Source: CAZIXN01 sp039180415 (GTDB lineage Bacteria > Planctomycetota > Phycisphaerae > Phycisphaerales > Phycisphaeraceae). From it: a stretch of 8,686 bases of DNA. The stretch covers positions 1 through 8,686 of the forward strand of contig JBCDDH010000106.1 of NCBI GenBank assembly GCA_039180415.1, read 5' to 3'. Position 1 is the first letter of the stretch. Each line of letters opens with the position of its first letter. Both the position numbers and the translations under genes were made by a program. This document shows positions 1-5,891 of this stretch, in pieces. The notes beneath the pieces are model-generated. The model made no database searches and was not told where the DNA came from. It was given only the letters and a program-made list of their open reading frames with translations.

Positions 1-2075
1 GCCACGACATCCTGCCGGGTGCCCACGAGGTTGTACGCCGTGGCTTGGCTGCCTTCGGGGATTCGTAAACCGAAGACCTCGTCCGCGGTCTTCTGGCCGT
101 GTCGCCACGTTGACAAAATCCATTCGTGGCCGTCTTGCCCCGCCTCACCACGCTCGAAGAGATAGATGTACTGGTCTTCGACGGTCTCGAACCGTTCGAC
201 GAAACGGGCGCCGCGGATACGACTGGTCAGTGTGTTGTACGCCGGGACCACCGCCTTCGGCTCCCAGTTTTCGGTCCACATACCCCAACGATTGTAGTCA
301 TCGCGATCGATCCAGCCGATGTCATCGATTTCGAACCACAAGTGCCCCGCCACGCCGTTTGCCCAGAGATAGACCGCGGTTCGCACGAGGTGGCCGGCGA
401 CGTGCTTCTCCATCGCCGCGGTCGGAAAGATATGCGAGGTCGAGGTTTCGTTAAAGTACAGCGGGCGATCGGTGATGCCGTTCTTCTCGCGCATCTCTTT
501 GATCGTGGCGACTTCCTTGCGGATATGGTTGAAGTGGCCGTGGGCATGATTGAGGTGCACTTCGAAGTAGTCCCGGCCGTGCTCGAGCACGTGGTCGTGC
601 AGGCCCATCGGGTCGTGGGTGTTGGCGAAACCGCCGGTATTGATCTGAATCTCGGGGTTCACCCGCTTTATTTCTTCGTTAACGATGCGGAGAATTTCGA
701 TGTACCGCTCGTTGTCGTACCATTCACGACGGGCTTTATTCACACCCATCCAGCCCGGCTCGTTCCAGGGCTCGACCCAAGTGACTCGGCTGGCATACCG
801 CTCAGCCCACTGGCGGACTTTTTGACGATACGCTTCCAAGTCCAGCGGATACGTGAAAATCCATGTACCCCAATCCTCGTGAAAGCCGGTCGGCTTAGCC
901 CCGTCCGGAGCGTTGTGATAAGTGTTGTAACCGATGAGCGGATGGATGTTGAGGCCCTCGGCGAGCACTTCGTCGAAACCGGTATCGCGGCCGGCAAAGT
1001 TCCAATCGATCTCTCCCGACTCCCGGAAGATGCCGGGGAAGGTAAAGTCAAAGCGGGCATCCATCGCTCCGATCAGGCCCGCCGCCCGAGCGGCGTGGCC
1101 ATCGTGCACATGGTTGATACCGAAGCGGAATTCGTAGTCGGCATCTTGGTCGGCTAGCCCGGTTGGAGTCAGCGTGGTGAACTTGCCTTCGCCTTGGGCT
1201 CCAGCCTCGCCGTTACGACTGAGTTGTGCTTCAACGTAGTACATGCTCATCGCGTCCCGCCACATCGACTCGGGCAGCGGAACCCGCGTCTGACCCCGGG
1301 CCGGAACCGACACCGTCACCGACTGGGTATCAACCGCACCTTCAAAGTCAGTGGTCGTCATGGCCACCACAACGTCCTCGATCTCGGTCCCAAACGGGTT
1401 GCGGACCACCCACGCCGGCGTTACGTCGCCGGCCGGGTCCACGAGGCCGTAAGGAGCCCCCGAGTCGAACTCCAGGACGAGCTCCGCGTCCGCGATCGGC
1501 ACGTCGATTTCCATGCGCTCAAAACGCAGCTTCACCGGCCGGGCCGCACGGTGTCGGTACGAATCGACGAGCACACGCATATCCCACAACCAGAGGTACT
1601 CGTCGACTTCCCCGTTGCGGACATCGTTGCTGCCCCAACCCGGCCGACTTTCGCGGATCAAGTCGAAGGTAATCACGTTCTGGCCCGGCTTGATCGCTTT
1701 GGGCTCAAAGCTGAAGCCTTCGCGGTCGGCGTCCACGAAGATCGGCGCGAGCCGAATCGTCGCGTCCGCCGGGAGGTCTTCCGCCGTCACGACCACGTAC
1801 ACCTTGTCGGACGGGCCGAACCGCTTGCCCTCGCGACCCGGCAGAAACAGCGGGGCCACCTGCTCGTCCCGTCGCAGGTCGATCGTGAGTTCCGCGTGTT
1901 CGGGATGCTGCGCGAATGCGATGCCCGGCCGCTTGTCGGCCTCCCACACCGTCCAGTTCTCGTCCGGCGCAAAATCGAACGCGGCCTTGGCAACGGTTGT
2001 CTCCGCAGCGGCGGTGCCAAACGACGAGACACAACAAAGAAAAACAAAAAGTGTCACCGTGAGCGTTCGAGCCAT
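1..2075 (-). CDS. Secreted clan GH-A glycoside hydrolase (GH39-like), 3' end cut by window edge
   Basis: One uninterrupted minus-strand frame gives 691 codons and leaves the window without a stop. The N-terminus is a signal peptide: basic MAR, a hydrophobic run (LFVFLCC), then cleavage near TAAA|ET. Residues about 30-185 look like a beta-rich carbohydrate-binding or jelly-roll domain, and about 190-305 like an Ig-like linker. A TIM barrel starts near residue 316 (RFGINHVHDGH). WVEPWNEPG contains E439, the expected acid/base, and LYFNETSTS contains E543, the expected nucleophile, 104 residues later. Both placements fit clan GH-A, and the E-x-W-N-E-P pattern recalls GH39 xylosidases. A beta-sandwich begins after about residue 610. 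The protein is probably exported and hydrolyses a glycan; its substrate is unknown. An in-frame ATG at 2117 would add 14 residues; 2075 gives the cleaner signal peptide. Neither start has a clear Shine-Dalgarno. The family assignment is tentative, but the coding call is strong. Confidence 0.85.
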   Translation of the reverse strand, partial: MARTLTVTLFVFLCCVSSFGTAAAETTVAKAAFDFAPDENWTVWEADKRPGIAFAQHPEHAELTIDLRRDEQVAPLFLPGREGKRFGPSDKVYVVVTAEDLPADATIRLAPIFVDADREGFSFEPKAIKPGQNVITFDLIRESRPGWGSNDVRNGEVDEYLWLWDMRVLVDSYRHRAARPVKLRFERMEIDVPIADAELVLEFDSGAPYGLVDPAGDVTPAWVVRNPFGTEIEDVVVAMTTTDFEGAVDTQSVTVSVPARGQTRVPLPESMWRDAMSMYYVEAQLSRNGEAGAQGEGKFTTLTPTGLADQDADYEFRFGINHVHDGHAARAAGLIGAMDARFDFTFPGIFRESGEIDWNFAGRDTGFDEVLAEGLNIHPLIGYNTYHNAPDGAKPTGFHEDWGTWIFTYPLDLEAYRQKVRQWAERYASRVTWVEPWNEPGWMGVNKARREWYDNERYIEILRIVNEEIKRVNPEIQINTGGFANTHDPMGLHDHVLEHGRDYFEVHLNHAHGHFNHIRKEVATIKEMREKNGITDRPLYFNETSTSHIFPTAAMEKHVAGHLVRTAVYLWANGVAGHLWFEIDDIGWIDRDDYNRWGMWTENWEPKAVVPAYNTLTSRIRGARFVERFETVEDQYIYLFERGEAGQDGHEWILSTWRHGQKTADEVFGLRIPEGSQATAYNLVGTRQDVV

Positions 2076-2173
2076 CGAGCCGGATTGGCTTTGATTGGCG
2101 TGACGGGATGTAAGCATAGCGCAATCTTTTTTTAAGAGGATAGGTTCGGAACAAAAATGAACCTGCATGTCAT

Positions 2174-2198
2174 GAAAATCCCGTTAGGCTGAACGGGA
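2174..2198 (-). terminator. Stem-loop with short T run after the pseudopilin gene
   Basis: The arms TCCCGTT (2179-2185) and AACGGGA (2192-2198) are perfect 7-bp complements around a 6-base loop. Read on the minus strand, the stem is followed by TTTTC. It lies 113 bases past the pseudopilin stop and about 100 bases before the GH-A start. That fits a Rho-independent terminator separating the two genes, although the T run is short. The rest of 2076-2310 holds an A/T-rich stretch near 2130-2137 but no convincing promoter. Confidence 0.5.
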
Positions 2199-2310
2199 CG
2201 GGTTCGGGCGGGCGGTGGTTCGAGGCTGGTGGTTTCAGAGCCTTGATTCCGGGGGCGGAACGATGAGGGTGCTGGAGCAGAACGCGTAGTCCATGTGCCA
2301 CGGGCGGGGT

Positions 2311-3240
2311 TTAATTGAATTCGGGCTTGGTGCCGGCAAGGAACTCCTGAAACGCGGGGATGGCCGGAATATTAAGCTGCCCACCCTCAACGAATTCGAC
2401 GGGGGTACCGGCACCACCGTTGCCTTGGCCATTGTCGATCCAGTGCGGGGGCACTTTTTCGTGCGTCACGTGTCCGTCGAAAAACAGATAGCTCTGGGCG
2501 TTGCCGGGGTGGGTGTAGTAGACACCGGAAGCCCCGGGGGTGCTGGAGTCGAATGGGTTTGGCCGGACCGCGGAGAGCAGCCAACGGTCCGAGTTGTGAT
2601 ACGCGGTCCGGGCGCCATTGTTGTTATTGGTTTCGGCGAGCGGCGAGGTGTCGCTCGGCAGCGGGATCGCATCGACATTAATAGATTCGGCCCCGCTGAA
2701 GAAGAGCGGCGTCTTCTGGGCACCCGTGTTGTAGGCGTAAAGAACGTTAGGCGAGATGCCGTAGCTCGATGGCCGGCCGAACGGGTCCTGGGCGAGAACG
2801 CCGTTTTCGCTTTCGTCCTCGGGGCAGTGCAGGACGGGGTGGAGGCGGTTGAATTCTTCGAGGGCCTGAGGGACGGTGGCTACGCCACCGAGGCGGAACG
2901 CGCGGTCGGCGTGGGTCAAACCGAAGCCCCCGGGCCCGTAGTGACTCTGGGTCACACCGATCCAATCGATGCTGTTGAACACGCCGGTACCGCCGATGCG
3001 GTCGGTATCGTTTCGGAGGATGATTCGGTAGTCGTTGTCGGCGAGGTACGAGGCCATGCCCACGCCGATCTGCCGCATGTTGCTCTGGCAGACGCCGGCC
3101 CTCGCGGCCGCACGAGCCGCACCCAAAGCGGGCAGCAACAGACCAATGAGCAGAGCAATGATAGAAATCACCACCAAGAGTTCGATTAGGGTGAATCCGT
3201 CACGGCGACGAAGAACATGGCTAGAAGGGGCGTAGGACAT
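2311..3240 (-). CDS. Pseudopilin-like protein with N-terminal cleavage/methylation motif and H-Xn-DG C-terminus
   Basis: The product is 309 residues. It opens with a short basic leader ending RRRDG, followed by FTLIELLVVISIIALLIGLL. This is a class III (prepilin) signal: cleavage is expected between G15 and F16 with methylation of F16, and E20 is the conserved Glu5 of the mature protein. The hydrophobic helix leads into an Ala-rich stretch and then CQSNMRQIGVGMASYLADN, typical of the large planctomycete DUF1559-like pseudopilin family. Near the end, H244 and D255-G256 form the processing-associated H-Xn-DG motif, here with ten intervening residues rather than the usual nine. The start at 3240 is preceded by GGAAAGG at 3251-3257, 10 bases upstream. 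Such proteins are probably processed by a prepilin peptidase and placed in a pilus- or type II secretion-like assembly. It lies between the PEP-CTERM and GH-A genes on the same strand; its exact role is unknown. Confidence 0.9.
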   Translation of the reverse strand: MSYAPSSHVLRRRDGFTLIELLVVISIIALLIGLLLPALGAARAAARAGVCQSNMRQIGVGMASYLADNDYRIILRNDTDRIGGTGVFNSIDWIGVTQSHYGPGGFGLTHADRAFRLGGVATVPQALEEFNRLHPVLHCPEDESENGVLAQDPFGRPSSYGISPNVLYAYNTGAQKTPLFFSGAESINVDAIPLPSDTSPLAETNNNNGARTAYHNSDRWLLSAVRPNPFDSSTPGASGVYYTHPGNAQSYLFFDGHVTHEKVPPHWIDNGQGNGGAGTPVEFVEGGQLNIPAIPAFQEFLAGTKPEFN

Positions 3241-3351
3241 AAATTGTCAGCCTTTCCGTAGCGAAAGTCGTGGCAAAACCGCCGGGACCGAGGAAAAGCG
3301 ATGGACGAATCGGATTATTCCCGGGGATTCGCAGCGGCCTTGAGGCAGAAG

Positions 3352-3381
3352 GGGCGGCCTGGCGTGTCGGCCAAGCCGCCC
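3352..3381. repeat. GC-rich inverted repeat between pseudopilin and PEP-CTERM genes
   Basis: GGGCGGC (3352-3358) and GCCGCCC (3375-3381) form a perfect 7-bp stem. An inner GGC/GCC pairing is possible across a two-base mismatch. On the minus strand it follows an ATTTTT run and precedes the pseudopilin gene, so it could be part of that gene's leader or of a compound terminator. It has no T run after the stem. Confidence 0.35.
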
Positions 3382-3382
3382 A

Positions 3383-3422
3383 AAAATTCGGTTTGAGACG
3401 ACGCGACCACACAAGTCGCGTC
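3383..3422 (-). terminator. Stem-loop downstream of the PEP-CTERM gene
   Basis: GACGCGAC (3400-3407) and GTCGCGTC (3415-3422) are perfect 8-bp complements around the loop CACACAA. On the minus strand the stem is followed, about 12 bases on, by ATTTTT (3383-3388 on the plus strand reads as the A run). It sits about 40 bases after the PEP-CTERM stop. It is a reasonable transcription terminator, but the gap before the T run is longer than in a canonical one. Confidence 0.45.
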
Positions 3423-3430
3423 ACGAAGCC

Positions 3431-3450
3431 GCCCCGCTCCATCGCGGGGC
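3431..3450 (-). terminator. GC-rich stem-loop immediately after the PEP-CTERM stop
   Basis: GCCCCGC (3431-3437) pairs perfectly with GCGGGGC (3444-3450) around a 6-base loop, 12 bases beyond the PEP-CTERM stop codon. No T run follows directly, so it may act with the second stem-loop at 3400-3422 or protect the 3' end of the message. Confidence 0.4.
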
Positions 3451-3462
3451 TGCAGGACACGG

Positions 3463-4269
3463 TCAGTCGCGACGCCGACGGGCGAAGCAGGCGACTCCGC
3501 CCAAGGCCAACAGAGCCATAGAACCCGGCTCGGGCACGAGTACGATTTGGACGCCGGAGATGGTGGCGGTACCGGTTTGGCCGGCGGGAATGAAGACATC
3601 GAACTCGAACTCGTTGTTGGGATTGGTCCCGGCGACTGCGGTGGGCGAGACGCTTTCGAACAGAACGAAGTTGCTGCCTTCGACATACGTGGTAGGATCG
3701 CCGGACACCGGGGTGCCGGAGTAGGATTCGATCAAAAGCGTTTCGCCGCCGAGGCCATCGTCCTGGGTGAGCGCGATGCTTGCACCTTGGCCCGGCGCGT
3801 TGCCGCCGCCGATGACGTAGATGTCGTAAACCAAATCTGTACTAAGCAGGGCAGGTAACCCGAAAATTGTAAATCGCTGGGATGCACTGACGAAAGTACC
3901 GTCTTCGAGGCTGCCAAAGTTCGACGGGTTGCTGGTCGTGAAGAAATCGTAATCCTGACTAACGTTAGTAGAGGGACCAGCGACGCTAAAAACACCTCCG
4001 CTGGCACCCTGAGCACCTTCGCCGAAAAAGCTGAAGCCCGATGGGGCACCGGTGTCGGGATTGGTGAGCGTATCGATCGTGGGAGCGGCGTCGATCGCAC
4101 TAAGATTATCCCAGCTATCGTCGGCGTCACCGACGACGCCAACGCCCACGGCGTCTTGACCGACGGGGCCGAAATCAATATTCACCAAAAGTTCCGCAGA
4201 TGCCATGGTCCCTGCAGACAGCACGGCCGCCGCCGCCGAAACCGACAAAATGGGTGTTAACAATCTCAT
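3463..4269 (-). CDS. PEP-CTERM sorting domain surface protein
   Basis: The product is 268 residues with two clear sorting signals. Residues 1-25 are a signal peptide (basic MR, hydrophobic Ala/Val/Leu core, ASA|EL cleavage). The last 24 residues are a PEP-CTERM signal: VPEP at 245-248, a hydrophobic segment, then RRRRD. In this family the C-terminal signal is handled by an exosortase, which anchors or releases the protein at the cell surface. The body is acidic and rich in Gly, Asn, Ser and Thr, with no recognisable catalytic motif. It opens LLVNIDFGP and has YDIYVIGGGNAPG near the middle, which suggests a beta-sandwich, possibly lectin- or malectin-like; that is inference. An upstream ATG at 4311 is open, but 4269 is preferred because GGAG lies 5 bases before it and the signal peptide then starts cleanly. 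It is transcribed divergently from the XylR-like regulator. Confidence 0.9.
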   Translation of the reverse strand: MRLLTPILSVSAAAAVLSAGTMASAELLVNIDFGPVGQDAVGVGVVGDADDSWDNLSAIDAAPTIDTLTNPDTGAPSGFSFFGEGAQGASGGVFSVAGPSTNVSQDYDFFTTSNPSNFGSLEDGTFVSASQRFTIFGLPALLSTDLVYDIYVIGGGNAPGQGASIALTQDDGLGGETLLIESYSGTPVSGDPTTYVEGSNFVLFESVSPTAVAGTNPNNEFEFDVFIPAGQTGTATISGVQIVLVPEPGSMALLALGGVACFARRRRD

Positions 4270-4274
4270 AAATT

Positions 4275-4278
4275 CTCC
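4275..4278 (-). promoter_or_regulatory. Ribosome binding site fixing the PEP-CTERM start
   Basis: The plus strand reads CTCC, so the message carries GGAG, 5 bases before the ATG at 4269. This supports 4269 over the upstream in-frame ATG at 4311, which has no such motif and would bury the signal peptide behind 14 residues. Confidence 0.75.
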
Positions 4279-4474
4279 GTTGTAAAAGACGTGAAAAAAA
4301 TACAAACGCAAAAACCGTGATAAAAACCAAAAGAATCACGCTGCCATACGTTGCGAGAAAATATTCACGGAATCTCGTCAAACACAGCACTCTGGATCGA
4401 TTAGTTACACGCTACTATTTATACTTGCGGAATAATGCGCGGCAAGGATTTTTTTGCGTAACATCGGGACGAAT
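4279..4474. promoter_or_regulatory. AT-rich divergent control region with repeated CGTGA/TCACG half-sites
   Basis: This stretch separates the divergent PEP-CTERM and regulator genes and is visibly more AT-rich than its surroundings. It has CGTGA at 4300-4304 and 4316-4320, and TCACG at 4336-4340 and 4365-4369. The first two are followed by A runs and make a direct repeat 16 bases apart. The second and third form the inverted repeat CGTGAT-N13-ATCACG (4316-4340). CGAGA (4354-4358) and TCTCG (4373-4377) make another inverted repeat. TATACT at 4420-4425 could be a -10 element for the regulator, but its -35 is poor. Binding by the XylR-like regulator is inferred from position only. Confidence 0.45.
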
Positions 4475-5731
4475 ATGCGACAATTAAGCAAGGCTGAAAA
4501 ACCTGATTCAACGTGGGGGAAAACCGCCGTTGATCGACTTCAAATCGTTGTTTTATTTTCGTTTATGCACAGCAGCGTGACGCAGCGTCGCCTGCTGGCG
4601 GGCATTGGTCAGTACAACGTAGCCGCGCCACATTGGTATCTGACCTCCGCCCCGTGTCATTTGTCGAAACCGGAGGCGATTCTCGGTCGGTTGCTGGAGC
4701 AGCGACCCGCCGGGGTGCTCCTCCCGGCGGTGAGCGCGTCGTTGACCGACTTCATCGCGGGGGCGTGCGGCGTGCCGGTGGTGAGCATGCTCGACGGCGA
4801 TTCGCGGCACACGTTGCGATACGATGAGGAGGCGATCGGGGCGATGGCGGCCGAGCATTTTCTGCAGCGGCACCACCGCCACTTCGCGTACATCGGCCAG
4901 GATTTCGGGGCGTGGAGCGAAGGCCGTCTGGCCGGTTTCCGTCGCCGTCTCGAAGCCGAGGGGCGGAGCGTGGAGGCGTTGCTGATGCCGCCGCGGAAGG
5001 GCGGCGCGGACGACGCGCCGTGGCGGAGCCCGCCGGCGAAGCTGGTGCGGTTCCTGCGGCGATTGCCGATGCCGGTGGCGATTTTCACGGGCAACGACGT
5101 GCTGGGGATGCGGGTGCTCAACGCGTGTCGGGACGCGGCGATCGCGGTGCCGGAGCAGGCGGCGGTGATGGGCGCGGACAACGATATGGATTTGTGCCTG
5201 CTCTGCGACCCGCTGCTGTCGAGTGTCGAGATGCCAACGCAGCGGCTGGGACGGGACGCGGCGGCCTACCTGGATGCGTTGATGGGCCGGCGGCGTGGCC
5301 AGGAGGCGTCGGCGTCGGACGCGTCGCGGCCGGTGATCCCGCCGCCTTACCCGCCGGTGCGGCCGGTCGTGCGGAAGTCCAGCGCGGTGCTGGCGGTTTC
5401 GAACACGGACCTGGCGGCGGCATTGCACCACATCGAGATCCACGCGTGCGACGGGTTGTCGGTCAGCGCGGTCGCGGCGGCGGTCGGCGTGAGCCGGCGT
5501 CACCTCGAGCGGCTGTTTCGGGATGAGTTGGGGCGTCCGCCGGGCGAGGAGGTCCGCCGGGTGCAGATGGAGCACGCCAAGAACCTGCTGGCGGACACGA
5601 AGCTGCCCCGCCGGGTGATCGCCGAGCGGTGCGGGATCAGCGAGCGGCACCTGACCGCGGCGTTCGTCAAGGCGTTCGGCATCACGCCTAGCGAATTCCG
5701 GACGCTCGAACGCAAGCCGTCGACCGATTGA
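4475..5731 (+). CDS. XylR-family transcriptional regulator (sugar-binding domain plus AraC-type HTH)
   Basis: The product is 418 residues and matches the XylR architecture, with about 20 extra residues at the N-terminus. Residues 22-300 are a periplasmic-binding-protein/LacI-like sensor: RLQIVVLFSF opens the first strand, and VMGADNDMD (231-239) followed by LLSSVEMPTQRLG matches the LacI 'GxDD ... tTv.qp...lG' region. RPVIPPPYPPVRPVVRKSS (285-303) is the usual linker. Residues 315-415 are an AraC/XylS domain with two helix-turn-helix motifs, near 330-350 (VSAVAAAVGVSRRHLERLF) and 378-400 (PRRVIAERCGISERHLTAAF), ending FGITPSEFR. It probably binds DNA as a dimer and responds to a monosaccharide. 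A TTG at 4454 is in frame, but the ATG at 4475 has GGGA shortly upstream. The gene faces the PEP-CTERM block and precedes GH43, so it likely controls the locus. The inducer is not readable from sequence. Confidence 0.9.
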   Translation: MRQLSKAEKPDSTWGKTAVDRLQIVVLFSFMHSSVTQRRLLAGIGQYNVAAPHWYLTSAPCHLSKPEAILGRLLEQRPAGVLLPAVSASLTDFIAGACGVPVVSMLDGDSRHTLRYDEEAIGAMAAEHFLQRHHRHFAYIGQDFGAWSEGRLAGFRRRLEAEGRSVEALLMPPRKGGADDAPWRSPPAKLVRFLRRLPMPVAIFTGNDVLGMRVLNACRDAAIAVPEQAAVMGADNDMDLCLLCDPLLSSVEMPTQRLGRDAAAYLDALMGRRRGQEASASDASRPVIPPPYPPVRPVVRKSSAVLAVSNTDLAAALHHIEIHACDGLSVSAVAAAVGVSRRHLERLFRDELGRPPGEEVRRVQMEHAKNLLADTKLPRRVIAERCGISERHLTAAFVKAFGITPSEFRTLERKPSTD

Positions 5732-5783
5732 CCCTCTGACGCCGAACGCGGGGTGGGTCGTGGTAATATGCCATCGGTCTGAA

Positions 5784-5824
5784 CGCGGACCGGGACCTGC
5801 AGGCTATAGCCTGCCCGGTCCGTG
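5784..5824. repeat. Long stem-loop between the regulator and GH43 genes
   Basis: CGGACCGGG (5786-5794) and CCCGGTCCG (5814-5822) are perfect 9-bp complements, extendable by one G-U and one C-G pair. Inside lies the perfect palindrome CAGGCTATAGCCTG (5800-5813), separated from the left arm by five unpaired bases. The structure begins 53 bases after the regulator stop and ends 67 bases before the GH43 start. No T run follows, so it is not a textbook terminator. It could be an operator, an mRNA-stabilising hairpin or an attenuator. Confidence 0.6.
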
Positions 5825-5879
5825 GAACTGCCCGGCGATTCGATCCGGGCGCCCGGTAGCTTCCGTGTTTTACCTCCCC

Positions 5880-5883
5880 GGAG
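5880..5883 (+). promoter_or_regulatory. Ribosome binding site fixing the GH43 start
   Basis: GGAG lies 8 bases before the ATG at 5892. The reading frame is open back to 5760, but that extension would run through the stem-loop at 5784-5824 and place 44 non-hydrophobic residues before the signal peptide. The later start is therefore preferred. Confidence 0.7.
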
Positions 5884-5891
5884 TTTGCGTT

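Noticed and set aside
126..2135. Two long plus-strand open frames (126-1157 and 1194-2135)
   Set aside because: They are antisense to the GH-A gene. Their translations show no family motif, whereas the minus strand gives a signal peptide, WNEPG and a continuous barrel across both.
2293..3189. Plus-strand open frame of 298 codons
   Set aside because: It lies antisense to the pseudopilin gene, whose FTLIELL and H-Xn-DG motifs are unmistakable; the plus-strand translation is low-complexity Val/Gly/Arg sequence.
3221..3460. Possible small minus-strand gene of 79 codons between the pseudopilin and PEP-CTERM genes
   Set aside because: It runs through all three stem-loops and overlaps the pseudopilin start, has no ribosome binding site, and matches nothing recognisable.
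4376..4381. TTGACG on the minus strand as a -35 box for the PEP-CTERM gene
   Set aside because: No acceptable -10 hexamer lies 16-18 bases downstream; the bases there read TCTCGC.
4553..5650. Minus-strand open frame of 365 codons
   Set aside because: It is antisense to the XylR-like gene. The translation is dominated by Arg, His and Pro, as expected for a shadow frame in GC-rich DNA.
5760..5891. N-terminal extension of the GH43 protein from 5760
   Set aside because: It would place 44 residues before an otherwise perfect signal peptide and would translate the nested palindrome. The ATG at 5892 has its own GGAG.
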